The notes below the pieces were generated by a model. It saw only the letters and a list, made by a program, of their open reading frames with translations. It ran no database searches and was not told the origin of the DNA. The translations under genes were made by a program, and so were the position numbers. Shown here one piece after another: positions 1 through 12,089 of a stretch of 64,000 nt of DNA. This DNA is from Brachionus plicatilis (Eukaryota; Rotifera; Eurotatoria; Ploima; Brachionidae): positions 285,131 to 349,130 of the forward strand of contig QEOQ01000658.1 in the NCBI GenBank assembly GCA_010279815.1, written 5' to 3'. Every line of letters starts with the position of its first letter. Positions within the stretch are counted from its first letter, which is position 1.

Positions 1-1374
1 CTTGTTTTTTTTTTTGCGGTCTGTTTTGCGTTGTTGGTAAATGCTTCTAAAAAAAAACTAATTTTCGAACCAAATTCTCTGACTATAGAGAAAAATAAAA
101 CAAACAATATAAAAGTATCTCTGGTAAGCGATAATAATCAAAGTGTTTGCTTAAACTTTACTTATGGAGATGAAAATGAAGAATTTTCTTCCACCGATAT
201 TATAAAAGTTTTAGAACCAATACTAATTGGACCTTTGAGAAACCAGAGTTCAAATGTTGAAATACATGCTCTTAAAGTTGGCCATCTCGTAATTGGTGCA
301 AGATCAAATGAGGTTGATATGTAATTTAAAATTTATTATAATTAAATATTCTGATTATTAATCTTTTTTTTTTAAAGACCCTTTAGTGATATCTTTCGAA
401 TTGACGTGATTCATTCATCTTTTTTAAACATTCTCATTCAAATTGTTGGCTGGGTTTATTTCGTTGCGTGGTCAATTTCATTCTATCCTCAAGTTCTTCT
501 AAATTATAGACTTAAAGAGTAAGTAAAAAGTTAGAATAAACATTTTAAATGAAGTTATTTTGTTAAGTGTTTCAGGCTTGAGCTTGGATTACATAGCACT
601 AAATTTTCTTGGACATTCCTGCTATTCAGTTTTTAATGTGTCATTTTACTGGATTAGCCGAGTTCAATCAGAATATTTTTCCAAGCATCCAAGAGGAGTA
701 AACCCGGTTTTATTAAACGATGTCTTTTTTTCTCTGCATGCAGTGACAATAACGGCACTAACAGGAATTCAATGCCTTTTTTATAAGGTTTTTTTTTAAT
801 TTGAGTTTTGACTTTTTAATTTAATGCTAAATTTAGAAAGCTGGACATAAGATGAGTGTTTTAGCATCTAGTTTATTCGGCATTATGATATCAGTTCTGG
901 TTGTAGGAGGAATCATCAATTCCTTGTCTGTAATCACTGTTTTGGACTACATCTATATATTTTCTTATATTAAACTTGCCATTACAATAATGAAATATAT
1001 TCCACAAGTAAACAAAATCTAAGCCTCTTAATATAGCATTTATTTATTTGGTTTTAATTCACAGGCTTATATTAACTATAAGCGCAAAAGTACAGTTGGC
1101 TGGAGTATAGTAAATGTTTTGTTAGACTTTACTGGCGGATCTCTGAGTCTTCTTCAAATGTTTCTCTTGGCATTCAATTACAGTAATCAAATTGTGTGAT
1201 AAAATTTAATCATTTATATTAAATTATTTTTTTCAAGACGATTGGACATCCATCTTTGGTTCACCCACAAAACTTGGTCTTGGGCTGCTTTCAATATTTT
1301 TTGATTTTATTTTTATATTTCAACATTATGTTTTATATAGACATGCAGATAATGAATATACTCCAATTTCTTAA
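1..1374 (+). CDS. CTNS: Cystinosin, lysosomal cystine/H+ symporter (5' end outside window)
   Basis: Cystinosin exports cystine from lysosomes together with protons. Exons read as 1-320, 378-518, 568-787, 837-1007, 1065-1182 and 1238-1374 (TAA), all joined in phase by GT-AG introns of 49-57 bp. Frame 1 opens with a hydrophobic stretch ending CFALLVNA, the end of a signal peptide whose start lies left of the window. A luminal domain with N-glycosylation sites follows, then the seven-helix PQ-loop region with the family motifs [53 protein letters not shown] and [15 protein letters not shown]. The tail ends EYTPIS; YTPI fits a tyrosine-based lysosomal sorting signal like the GYDQL of human cystinosin. 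AATAAA lies at about 1396. The identity is recognised from the family pattern, with the start missing only because of the window edge. Confidence 0.95.
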
Positions 1375-1997
1375 TTTTAATGACAATTCGAGTTAAATAA
1401 ACATTTCTTATTTTTTTTATTCTAAATTTTTTATCACTATATTATCACTATAGTTAAGAAGGAGCATAAATACATGCTCCAATACGTCTAACGAGAAGAT
1501 TGGATAGTAATGTAAACATTACATTGGTGAGAATTGGACCCCTTATTTTAAAGCATAAATGGATAAGTGACAAGATCAAATTTAAAAAATTTTTCAGATA
1601 GTTCACATTCAGGTTATTTTACTTCAAATTCGTTATCTTGGCATATGAAAATCTTAAATGGCCAATTTGCAAAATAAATTGAGAAAATTGGCAAATGATT
1701 AGCCAATTTTTAAAATTTTTTTACTTTAAGTTGAAGTTAAAGATCAAATTTTCATGATTATACTTAAAAATGTGTATTAAAAAGCATTTTTAATTAAAAA
1801 ATTAAATCAACACACAAATTTTTTATGTGTAGTAAATTATGGGCCATGTGGAAAAAAACATATATGTAATTTAATAAGTTTAGCCTTGGATATTACGAAA
1901 TTAGACGTAAGTTAACGTAAATGTACGTAAAATTACATAAAAACCATGTGTCATATCACTATTATATATAATGAAAAAATAGCATAAAAGGATCTAC

Positions 1998-2590
1998 CTA
2001 CTCCCCACAAACAAAAACTGTCATCCACAAATCAAAAACTTTTCCCCACAAAGAAAAAATTTTCAGCACAAAAAAAACTTGAATAAGACAAAAACTGCCC
2101 TCCACAAAAAAAAAAACTTCTATTGAAAACTGCTACTAAATATTTTAGATAATAAAAAATGATTTTACGAAATAAAAAAAAAATCCGAATTTTTGGAGAT
2201 TAAAAATCCAAAAAAATTAAACGAAAAAGAAAAAACAATGACAATTCATTGAATGATCCAGGGACAATATTATATGAGAATCCGAAGAATTTTTTAATAA
2301 ACCTAAAAAAGCTCGTCCAAAATAAGTTTGAAATTGGTTTTCCTTAAAATAGATTTTAATTTAGTTATTTTGTTGATTTTATATTTAATTTTTTTCATAT
2401 ATAATTTTATAAACACTATTTGAAAAAATTATATAACAGATTTATTAAATTTTTTTTCACCACAAAAAATTTGTGTCAATCAGTTATTTGGTTAAATATG
2501 TAAAAATTATTTTTTTTTTGAATTCGGCACAAAAAAATTGTGTTTTCTAGTGGTTTGTGGTGAAAAGTTTTTAGTTTGTGGGGAATCAAT
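1998..2590. repeat. Repeat with CCCCACAAA-rich inverted ends
   Basis: The left side (about 2000-2060) carries several CCCCACAAA or TCCACAAA words followed by runs of A. The right side (2520-2585) carries the reverse complement, TTTGTGGGG and TTTGTGGTG. This gives imperfect inverted ends about 580 bp apart around an AT-rich core without coding sequence. It resembles a non-autonomous DNA element. It abuts the MULE-type transposase fragment at 2708, but no shared ends could be shown. Confidence 0.45.
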
Positions 2591-2707
2591 TATCTCTTAA
2601 TTAAATTATATATGCAAGTTTTCAATAAACCATTCCATTTATGGCAAAAAATAATCTTTAAATACAAAAATAAACCAATGCCTAGTTTAACAGAAATACA
2701 ATCTTAA

Positions 2708-3043
2708 ATGAAATATAGACGTCTAAAAACTGGTGATGTGAATAGCCTAGAAGATTTAGAATCATTTATTGGCCAAAGGATTGTTAACGAAACTTTTGAT
2801 ACTAAGTTAAATGATGAAGATCCTTTTTATTTTGGAATTCAAACAAGTGATGGTAGCGATGATAATAATTTTAACTTAGGATTTACAAGTAAAAACTTAT
2901 TGATTTTAAAAGAAAAAGGTAAATTTATTATTAAATTTCTAAAAAAATATTTTTAGTAAATTTTATTAAGAGGAAATGTTTTATATTGACTGTTCCTATA
3001 AAATTGTTAATATAGGGTATCCACTGATAGTCTTTGGTACTTA
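2708..3043 (+). pseudogene. MULE-type transposase fragment
   Basis: An ATG at 2708 opens a reading frame whose end, NLGFTSKNLLILKEK, resembles the segment before the first catalytic aspartate of Mutator-like transposases. Removing a putative 54-bp GT-AG intron (about 2920-2973) joins it in phase to FYIDCSYKIVNIGYPLIVFG. That is the DCTYK...GYPL.VFG block of metazoan MULE transposases and contains the first D of the DDE triad. A stop follows at once and no further transposase sequence is visible, so this is a truncated copy. Assignment rests on this one motif and is an inference without a search. Confidence 0.55.
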
Positions 3044-3049
3044 AATTAA

Positions 3050-4280
3050 ATTAAAAAAATTAGAAAATTATGGACTTAAATTACGTACTTATGCTTTTTG
3101 CCTTTTTATTATATTGACTAAATGTTTTTTTCTCTTCAATAAAATTAATTCTTTTTTTTTTTAATTTTGTAAAAATCTAAATTTTAAATATTAAAAATTT
3201 TTATTTGTATTAAATAAATGAAGTGCTAATCAGTCGACTACGATAAGGGAACTAGCCTGTTGATTAATCTTGAAATTGTAAAAGTGGATAAGGATCAAAA
3301 CTTTCAAATGATAGAAATGTTTTTGATTCCTATAAAATTGGAAAATAACTTATAAGTTTAAAAAATAACATAAAATTAGAAAAATCATAAAATGCAACTC
3401 TTTTTAAATTAAGGCATTATATCTTGAAATAAAATTGTCTCAGTAAAATTCAAATTGTGTTATTTTTATCTTAAAATAATTAAATAAAATTTTTCAGTTT
3501 TTCATCTATGAGCTTTTATAAAAAAAGACCAAGGTGACTTTTTCATAATAATACTTAGGCCAAAAAACTAAAAACATTTTCCACGATATTTGAAATATGT
3601 AAATTAAGTAAAAAGTAAATTTTTATTTGCTGTAAAAAAATATTTTTGCCGATAAAAATTTAATTTTGATGGAATAATTATTTTCTTGATGATAATTTTG
3701 GGTAAAATTTTGATGCTAAACTAATATTTATTTGATGATGAAAATATTTATTCTTTTGAAATATCTTCCTTCCTAATTGAAAAATTTAATATCCATACCG
3801 TATTCTCTAATTCAATTTTGATGCACCACAAAATAAAACATTTCTAATTAAGAACGCATGGTGTTAAAACTTGACAAATTTTGCATCATTTAAATTTTGA
3901 TAAATTCTGATAAATTTGCAGCAATTTTACTGATGCAACTTTGTATTTTGCATTCAAAGAACTATAGCTAAAAACTTTTAGAAAAAAAAGTTTTTTTAGC
4001 GTTAAATTCTGTTATGTTTTCACACAACCGAATATAATAAAGACAAAATTTATCTTAATTCTTCTCTAAGACAAATTATTTCGTAATACTTAATTTCTAA
4101 ATAAAAGACTCAAACGATTTAAGTAATTTTTTTTTAAATTTAGTTAATTTCTTTAGTTTCAAGACTATTCTCTAAAATCAAAGTGACTGTTAAAACACAG
4201 CAACTTAAATAAGATTTCAAACACGATCTTTTTGGCTTTAAAATTCAACTAAATTTTGTTAAGCTTTAGATAGAAAAAAA
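3050..4280. other. Non-coding AT-rich interval upstream of coilin
   Basis: No convincing reading frame or tRNA is visible. The sequence is mostly A/T runs. The coilin promoter and 5' UTR must lie at its right end, but no TATA box stands out. Confidence 0.6.
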
Positions 4281-4290
4281 AAAAAAAACC

Positions 4291-5957
4291 ATGAGAAGCG
4301 ACCAAGTTAGAATTAAGCTTCACATAACTAAGGCAGATGAAACAGCCGCTGTTAAGAACTTGTGGATGTGTCTTAACTATGATAAGAAGCCAACAATTGA
4401 GCACATTTGCCAGCATATCAAAGAAACTTATGTGCAAGAGAACAAAGAACAATTCTGTGTAAAACTTTACTTGGATGACTATTGGCTTCCGTCAAACGAG
4501 AGCTCAGTTATTCTAAGAGAGAACGATGTAGTTAAAGTGGAGTTGGTAAAGACCGAATCTAAGTGTGAGACCAAGGCCATCAAAAAGATTGAAGAAAACC
4601 TTAGCAAAAATGTCGAAAAGCCTGCCAAGCTAGTTTCTGACCATTCAAATACTCAGTACGATCCAAATGCTTACGCTGTCCAGCAGCCACAACTTGCTTA
4701 CTACATGAATGGCTTCGATTATGCCAACTACAATGACTATTACAAAAATTATGCCTCAATGTTTGAAAAAGCTGAGAGGGAAAAAATTGAGAAGAACAAA
4801 AATTCTTCAAAATCTTCCCTTAATTCAAGTGAACAGAACACTTCACTTGATTCCAAAGACAATCAAAAAAAATCTCAAAAAATCAAGTCCAACTCTCAAC
4901 AAAAACCGAAGCAGATTAATCCCCAAAAGTCCAAGCCTACCAGTTGCTATAAAAAATTCTCAATTGGAAACTATGCCCATTTATTGAATGAAGATGTCCA
5001 GGAGCCTGTCCGAGACAATGGTTACACAAACGAGGAGCAAAACAGCTCTGAGACTAATTCAATGCAAAAAAGCTCCAAGTCAGTTGATATTGATAAAATT
5101 GCCAGTAATTTGAAATCGTCAGGGCAAGCTAAATGGAAAAATAGTTGCAAATCAACAAATCAAATGTCAAAACATATACGATTTCCCTCATCATCATCTG
5201 AGTCATCGTCTTCGAGCTCTGATTCCTCTTCTGACGAAGATAATGATCAAACTGAGACAAATAAATCTGAAGAAAAAAACAATTTTTACGAGCCTAGCAA
5301 AGAAGAACAACTGAATGCGGTGAGTAAGAACAAGTCCTATGTTGTTAAAAATCCCAACGATTTGGACAAATTTAATAAAGCCATGAACTCAAAGCAACTA
5401 AATGCTCCCAAAGCTGAAAATTTTATTGACGAAATTTTGAGCGAAAATCAAAATGTGGCCTCGACAAAAACAACTCCTAAATCCAGTCCAAAAAAAGAGC
5501 GCAGGTCTCCATCGCCAAAAGTTGACTATGAAAAATTCCAGTCATTGAATTCAGCTCCAAGAATTAATGATAAAATAGCTTTTAAAATCTTGGAGATCTC
5601 GTCTAGCTTCACGCCAGAAATATCTTCTTATAAAAGTGGCCAAGTTGTTGACTTCGATTCGGAGACTAATGAAGTCACAATGAAATTGTTCACAAAATAT
5701 AATTCCATATTGAAGCGCTCTAGCAAATTTAGTGTAGTTCTTGATGAAACTGATGATGAAATTACAAAATTGAAACAAAATGAAAATCGACCAGAGAATG
5801 AATTGGATTCAAATGAACAAGAGGAACAAGAAATGGTAAAATTATTTTTGAAAAAGAATCAATTGAAATTTAAAATTTTTTTTTTCATTAGCTAAAAGTC
5901 GACTGGAGAAATTTGATCGATATAAAACTATTGCCCAAAGAAGATGTTTTAAATTAA
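4291..5957 (+). CDS. COIL: Coilin, Cajal body scaffold protein
   Basis: Coilin organises Cajal bodies in the nucleus, where snRNPs mature. Two exons, 4291-5835 and 5892-5957 (56-bp intron, phase 0), give 536 residues; human coilin is of similar length. Residues 1-90 match the ubiquitin-like coilin N-domain (RIKLHITKADETAAVKNLW, then LYLDDYWLPSNESSVILREND). A long lysine- and serine-rich linker holds the acidic phosphoserine-type stretch SSSSESSSSSSDSSSDEDND near residue 303. From about residue 420 the atypical Tudor-like domain appears (PRINDKIAFKILEISSSFTPEIS...SGQVVDFD), finished by the second exon (KVDWRNLIDIKLLPKED). The RG box of vertebrate coilin is not seen. The ATG directly follows a run of A residues. 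Recognised by domain order at both ends. Confidence 0.9.
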
Positions 5958-6580
5958 ATTCTTTTTTTTAGTAAAAGCCTTATTCACATTTATTTATTTT
6001 AAAGTTATCTCAAGTTTTTATTTAATTAAAAAGTATTACATATTTTTTAAAACATTTTTTATCTATTTTTAATAATTACATTCAAGTAAAAAAGATTATT
6101 TCATTACAAATTTAATTGCAATGAAAAATTCTAATTTGCAGACATATTTGAGACTTCAAGTCAATTCAATTTATTTATTAAATCATGACCCAAAAAATAT
6201 TCAACCCGAAAGTAAAAAATAACAATATTAAATAATAATTTTTTATTTATTTCTGATTATTTTTGTTTTATTCGGATGGATTTTAATTTATTGTTTAATT
6301 AAAAAAATAATCGAATCTTACAAAATTCTCATCCAAGTTCTAATTTTAATCTTACAGAAAAATAAAAATTAACTTGATTTGATTAAAACAGTTTTGGTTA
6401 GGATTCGTTAGGTCAGAACGAGCTTAGAATTTAAATATTACAAAAAAAATTAAATTAAACTTGTTTTAGGACAAAGATTTAAAATTTAAACTTCCATTTT
6501 AAATTTATATATCACTCAAAGGCATTACGTAAAGGTTAAACTAGATTTTTTTTGTAGTTAAAATAAAACTGATTATTTTT
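5958..6580. other. Intergenic AT-rich sequence
   Basis: This is the 3' flank of coilin. No coding sequence or RNA gene is seen, only A/T-rich low-complexity DNA. Confidence 0.6.
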
Positions 6581-6589
6581 TCAGAATAC

Positions 6590-6910
6590 AGTGTTTTACT
6601 TTAAGCCACAGAACGGGTAATATTACATCATTTTACGTAATCTTACATCAAAAAATGTAAGATTACATAATATGTTAACAAACGTAAAGTGATGTAAAAA
6701 TACGTAAAATTACGATATTTAAAGTAAAACTTAACAAAAATGCTGACGGCCAAAAAAGCCCAATTTTTCGGACAAAAATTTGATTGTTATTAATTTTTTT
6801 TATTTTTACGCATCAAAGCTAATAAAATCTGGCATTAACATTAATTTACATTTTTTTACATTTTTATTGCACTATATTACACAAAATAATGTTATAAACT
6901 GTAAAAAAAG
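6590..6910. repeat. TTACGTAA-type short palindromic repeat
   Basis: The sequence around 6620-6720 repeats words of the type TTTTACGTAA, TTACATCA and their complements in both orientations, so it can fold on itself. Similar TTTACGTAA-rich stretches occur near 1900, 15350, 16070 and 30240. This suggests a family of small non-autonomous elements. Confidence 0.45.
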
Positions 6911-7060
6911 TTAATTTTATGAAATAAAATTCACTTGTTAAATTGTTTATTTTTTCTATTTAAACGGTAAAACTTTATTTTTCATTTTATTTAATTTAAA
7001 ACATAATTTCATGTTTTCAAAAGGTTCCAAAGTTCAAGAGCATTTAGAAATCAAAATAAA

Positions 7061-7369
7061 TCACAAATCCAGTCGAAAGTCTAAGTTGGCACTTTTTTTT
7101 TCCATATTGTGGAGATGAATCATGCTCAGTACCAAACGCTCTCTAGAAACAACTGGAGTAATTGGAGCTTTAGGCTTTACGCTTTTTTTACATAAGCAGT
7201 GCCATTTCCTATTTCGTGCCATAAATTTTTCAATAATACTCACTCCATAAATTCTTGACCACATTGCTATGAGAGGAACATTTGGGCATAAAACACTTCT
7301 TAAAATAAACCGATAAAAGCTAGTATGCCTTCTTTTATAACATCTTTCAATCTTACCCATATTGTTCAA
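7061..7369 (-). pseudogene. FLYWCH-like zinc finger fragment (uncertain)
   Basis: A 102-codon open frame without a good start (its first codon is TTG). Residues RKWHCLCKKSVKPKAPIT followed by LVLSMIHLHN resemble the Trp-Cys...Cys...His-x-His end of a FLYWCH finger, a domain often carried by metazoan MULE transposons. The second cysteine and last histidine positions look altered. It may belong to the same transposon class as the fragment at 2708. It could also be a chance open frame. Confidence 0.35.
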
Positions 7370-7495
7370 TTTTTCAAATTTATATCCTTTTTAGTTTTTC
7401 AGTTTCTTCATTATCAAAGTCTTCATGTGTTGGCTTATTTTTTTGTTCTATCGAATTGTTTATGGTTTGCACAACTCGCATAAAATGGTTCTAGG

Positions 7496-8412
7496 TAGGG
7501 GTGGGAAACCGGTTTGTCTAACCGGTTCGATTTTTAAATTTTTATATTTTTAAATAAATTAAAAATTTATTTTATAGGCCAATATTTTCAAGGAATCAAT
7601 AAATCTATTTTTATATTAAGTCTCATAAAGAAATTAACAAATTAATTTCAATAATCAATTATCATATTTAAAAAATTAATTTGATTTAAACCTTTTAAAT
7701 AAAAATAAATAAATTTAAAGTGTTTATTATAAACATTTGATAATTGTATTTGAAAATTATTGAAACGATAAAATTTCGAATTTCATTTTCTTATTTAATA
7801 TAAATACCTAATTATAAATATAAAAGAGTTCTTAATAGTTATGAAAGTAAAAAAAATGTGAATATTTTAAAATAAATCTTAATTAAATATTTTAAATTAA
7901 AATTTTTTATAAATATTATATTTATTAATAAAAAAATTTAAATGAAAGAGGTTATTTATCATAGCTCACAATATTTATTTTAAAGTTATTTAAAAACGAA
8001 AATTTTTATGTCTTATTTGTTTAAGTTAATATTTGATAAGTATAATTTTGGTAATAATTCAAAGTAAATTTTTATTGTTTTAAAAGATTAAATGATTTTG
8101 ATTTTTTTGAACAAAATAAAAATTGACTTTGTTTTTCAAGATTCATTTTAAAATTGTAAAAATATTATTAAAAATAAAAATTTCAAGTTTTGTATTTTAT
8201 CAAATGCCGAAATCTTAAAATTTTGCTTCATAGGTTTTAATCAGACTATGAAAAAGTTCGAAAATAAAGTTTTTTCAAAGTCAAGTCGTTTGATCTGACT
8301 TGAAACTTTTTTTTTAAAAAAAGTCTTTTGACTTGAAATTATGAGTTCCATTGACTAACCGGTTCGATAAAACGGTTCCAACCACGAACCCGTTCCATAA
8401 ACCGGTTCCATT
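7496..8412. mobile_element. hAT-like element with AACCGGTT subterminal repeats
   Basis: The left end starts TAGGGGTGGGAAACCGG, a typical hAT-style terminus, and is followed by AACCGGTT-type words. The right end near 8360-8410 carries the same AACCGGTT words in both orientations. The core is AT-rich without an open transposase. An exact right terminus and target duplication could not be fixed. Confidence 0.5.
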
Positions 8413-8759
8413 ATGTCACTTTGAAAAATATAACCAAGATCCGTTTCTGGCTACAATCTATTAAATATCAAAGGCTGTTCCGGCTAGAGTTGATAAAAAT
8501 TTTCCGAGGGTTAACATGAAAAAAGATGCAATCTCATTATCAAGATGAGTGCTCAAAGAGAATTAAGAAGATAAAAACATCATTTTCTATGAAGTGGAAG
8601 TGGAAGAAACAGAGTAGTATATGCACTCTTTAAGTATTGCGGAACGACTCATTAAATGATTGATAGCCAAATAGGACAGAAAAGAGTCAGTCCGTTAATA
8701 ATTTTCTCAGAAGTTCACGCAGCTCAACCCATACCTTTATTTGAAAACTTAACAAACTT

Positions 8760-8925
8760 AAATGTAAAAATAAAAGGATAAAATTTAGCTTTTCTATCTA
8801 TTCTGTTTTTCCTTAAACTTTAAATTCTTATGATTTTTCCTTCTTTTTTTTTAAATTTAATTTTATTGAATTTTTTATTTAATTTTTTGTTCTGAAGGAG
8901 ATTAAGCTCGGGCAGATAAACAAAC
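8760..8925 (+). repeat. LINE 3' end remnant
   Basis: The 3' tail word GAAGGAGATTAAGCTCGG plus CAGATAAACAAA at 8894-8924 is the same conserved tail seen in reverse near 18783, 33760 and 51905. It is read as the 3' UTR of one LINE family, here in plus orientation. Confidence 0.5.
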
Positions 8926-9470
8926 CTCTGCAATTTTGCAGGAAAATGCATGTCATTAAAAAGTATTTAATTCAACTGCGCAATTTAATTGCAGAGTTTT
9001 TGCAGAGCCTATTCTAATATTCAGCATGTTCGCTAAAAAGGACATACTGTGCAATGAAAGAAGGAAAGTGGACATGAAAAATCGATCTCATAGACTAGGT
9101 CATATCGGCAAGCCACCAGATAATTTGAATTTTTTTTTGGTTATATTGTTGATTTTGTTGAACTAGAAGCTTTCGTTTAATTTTATTTAAAAGTGCCACT
9201 CTATTAAAATATATTGAGTTCCTTAAAAAATAAGTTTTTTTAGACTTTTTATAAAAACAAAATTGAAAATTTTGGCATTTAGTTGGCTGTTACATGACCA
9301 GAGTATGGGTAACTGCATACAAGATAATTTAATAGAATAATTTTTTTTCTCACGACTAATTATTTATTTTGTTAAATTTATATTTTTTTAAATTTACTTA
9401 AAAGCTTTAAGAAATCGTTTAAGAAACAAAATTATTTTAAAATTAATTTAATGATAAAAAATAAGTAAAT
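8926..9470. other. Intergenic AT-rich sequence
   Basis: No gene is visible. The right half is the 3' flank of the minus-strand membrane protein gene. Confidence 0.5.
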
Positions 9471-10205
9471 TTAGGAAAAAAGTGAAGTATTTTTAGATTG
9501 AAAAGAGTGGAACCAGTTCATTGAAAAATTATTCGATTTAATCAAGTCGGGAATTTGAACTGCAGAATCTCGTCGCGATGAAAACGAATCACGTGTTAAA
9601 AAACTAAAAGGAAGATGCCGTTGATTTGGATTTAGACTATTATTTTGGCTTCTTAATGATGAGCTGGTCGAATTTGAGTTGTTATTCAAATTAGACTTCA
9701 AGCCATTTGTGGTTATTGAGCCATTGGACACATGATCAATAGATGTACGCTTAGCTTGTTCAGTTCTAACTTTTTGAACAGCATTTGATTTGTCTGTTTC
9801 ATTAAATGTAACAAGCTTGTTTGCTAGACGGTAGTTTATATAAGACTTAGAGGTTTTTTTAAACTTAAAAAATTTTGGGCATCTCTTTTTGCATTCGAAA
9901 AATTTTGCACAAAAATCAAAGCACTTTTGAGGACAGCAATAAATTGAGCCATTGTAATTACTTCTCATGTGCGAGCTCATCTTGTATCTGATCAGCATCC
10001 AGCCAAGAATTAAAGCTACAAAAAGTCCCACCACAATAGGCATATAGATATTCAACATGTAGGATACTTCGTTGAAATCAGGATCTATGTATTCCAGAGT
10101 TGTGTTTGGATGGTCGTGATCGACACTTAATTTATTTGGAGAATAAATTGATGAAAGAATTAGTATAATGCATTTTGTAGATGAATTTTTTGTTTCCATT
10201 ATCAT
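9471..10205 (-). CDS. Single-pass membrane protein, unknown function
   Basis: An uninterrupted 244-codon frame starting with ATG at 10205; a second ATG two codons later is equally possible. A weakly hydrophobic N-terminus (CIILILSSIYS) may act as a signal peptide. The short outer segment has an N-glycosylation site (NTT). One clear membrane helix, MPIVVGLFVALILGWMLI, is at about residues 54-71. Right after it comes a cysteine- and lysine-rich block (CCPQKC...CAKFFECKKRC, about residues 89-110) that could be palmitoylated on the cytoplasmic side. The remaining 130 residues are Ser/Asn-rich and probably unstructured. No family is recognised. Composition and length make a real gene likely; extra exons cannot be excluded. 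Confidence 0.6.
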   Translation of the reverse strand: MIMETKNSSTKCIILILSSIYSPNKLSVDHDHPNTTLEYIDPDFNEVSYMLNIYMPIVVGLFVALILGWMLIRYKMSSHMRSNYNGSIYCCPQKCFDFCAKFFECKKRCPKFFKFKKTSKSYINYRLANKLVTFNETDKSNAVQKVRTEQAKRTSIDHVSNGSITTNGLKSNLNNNSNSTSSSLRSQNNSLNPNQRHLPFSFLTRDSFSSRRDSAVQIPDLIKSNNFSMNWFHSFQSKNTSLFS

Positions 10206-10282
10206 GGTCTTTTTAAACCATTTCAGATTCTAAATACACATCTTTAGCAATTTGTTTTAAAAATGTATTTAAAAAAAAATAA

Positions 10283-10354
10283 AGGTTCTACCGAGATTTG
10301 AACTCGGATCGCTGGATTCAAAGTCCAGAGTGCTAACCGTTACACCATAGAACC
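10283..10354 (-). tRNA. tRNA-Gln (UUG), copy 1
   Basis: A full cloverleaf is visible: 7-bp acceptor stem GGTTCTA/TAGAACC, D-arm with TAACGGTTA, anticodon loop CTTTGAA (anticodon TTG, reading CAA), TTCAAAT T-loop, no intron, no encoded CCA. An oligo-T Pol III terminator follows. All eight copies in the window are identical over the 71-nt body. Confidence 0.97.
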
Positions 10355-10595
10355 TATTGATATATTTCAAATTTTAATTGGAGATATTTTTTAAAAATTT
10401 TTACCTTTTTTTATCATCAATTTAAATGAATTAAATTTAGTCTTGATTTTAGTTCATTGTTTAAATTTTTTTTCAATTTCATTTATTTTATCACAATAGA
10501 AACTGTCGACATAATCCAAACAAAAATTTTATCAAATTAATAAATGAGGTAAAAATGTTTAAAAAGTAGCTCGAATTTAAATTAAAATAAAATAA

Positions 10596-10667
10596 AGGTT
10601 CTACCGAGATTTGAACTCGGATCGCTGGATTCAAAGTCCAGAGTGCTAACCGTTACACCATAGAACC
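10596..10667 (-). tRNA. tRNA-Gln (UUG), copy 2
   Basis: Identical to copy 1 and in direct orientation with it across a 241-bp spacer. It is followed by T-rich sequence able to end Pol III transcription. Confidence 0.97.
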
Positions 10668-10761
10668 TATTGATACATTTTAAATTTATATTTGATTTTC
10701 TTTTAAAAATTTTTACCTTTTTTATCAATTTGATAAAATTTTAGTTTGCAAAATATCAATA

Positions 10762-10833
10762 GGTTCTATGGTGTAACGGTTAGCACTCTGGACTTTGAAT
10801 CCAGCGATCCGAGTTCAAATCTCGGTAGAACCT
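10762..10833 (+). tRNA. tRNA-Gln (UUG), copy 3
   Basis: Identical body in the opposite orientation to copy 2, their 5' ends facing each other over about 94 bp. Confidence 0.97.
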
Positions 10834-11616
10834 TTAATTTTGTTTTATTTTTAGATATTTAAATTTACCAAAAAAAGCGATATATTGACAAAATCAGTTG
10901 AACTTTCAGTCATTTAAATGATTTTTGTTTTTCAGCAGCAAATAAAAATTAAATTTGAAATTGAAAGACGCATTTTTGGATTTTTGAGCTAGCCAGCCGT
11001 TGTTGACACATTTCTGTTTTTTTCTTAATTTAAAAACCTTGATTTAATTTTTCGAAAATAATTGATTTTAAATTAAATCAGTCGGAAAATTAATGGAAAA
11101 ATCTAATTTGTTTCTTATGTAATTTACAATGTGAAAAAAGAAAACGTCAGTGAATATTTGCTTGATAAGATTTAATGCAGCGCTTGATCTGAAATTATTC
11201 GGGACCTGCATGAAAATCGATGATTATCGAATAGTTAAGTAATTAGAAAAATATGCACTGTCACGCATTCGATTGCGGCAAATTTCCTATTAAAATTTTT
11301 CATGAATAAAAATTAATTAAGACAAATATTAAAATTAAATTTTTTCGAAAATTATTGGTTAAAAGCCAAATTTCCTTCAATTTTTACCATAATTAAATTA
11401 TTGTGTAATAAAATGTTTCTTTTAATTCATGTAATTGTAAATATTTGTGTGACTAAATTTTAATATTTTTTTTCTTTCAACTAAGACTTTTATCGATTTC
11501 AATCTCAATTTGAAGTAAGTTCTTCTAGAATTTTTAATGTTTCTTTTTTATTAAATTTACCAAACAAATTTTTCATTTTGAAAATAAATTTTTTTTTATC
11601 ATTCTAAAAAAATTAA

Positions 11617-11688
11617 AGGTTCTACCGAGATTTGAACTCGGATCGCTGGATTCAAAGTCCAGAGTGCTAACCGTTACACCATAGAACC
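11617..11688 (-). tRNA. tRNA-Gln (UUG), copy 4
   Basis: Identical body. Its 5' end faces that of copy 5 across a 253-bp spacer. It is followed by an oligo-T run on the minus strand. Confidence 0.97.
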
Positions 11689-11941
11689 TATTGATATATT
11701 TCAAATTTAAATTGGAGCTTCTTGTAAAAATTTTTACCTTTTTATCATTAATATAAAAAATTTTAATAAAATGATTTAAATTTAGTCTTGGTTTAGTTCA
11801 TTGTATAAATTTTATTTAAATTTCATTTATTTTATCACAATAGAACCTGTCGACATAATTCAAACAAAAATTTTATCAAATTGAAAAAAAGGGTAAAAAT
11901 TTTTAAAAGAAAATCAAATATAAATTTGAAATGTATCAATA

Positions 11942-12013
11942 GGTTCTATGGTGTAACGGTTAGCACTCTGGACTTTGAATCCAGCGATCCGAGTTCAAAT
12001 CTCGGTAGAACCT
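11942..12013 (+). tRNA. tRNA-Gln (UUG), copy 5
   Basis: Identical body, followed by a long T run at 12016 onward. Divergent partner of copy 4. Confidence 0.97.
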
Positions 12014-12089
12014 TTATTTTTTTTTTAATTTAAATTCGAACAACTTTTTAAACATTTTTACCTATTTTATTAATTTGATAAAATTTTTG

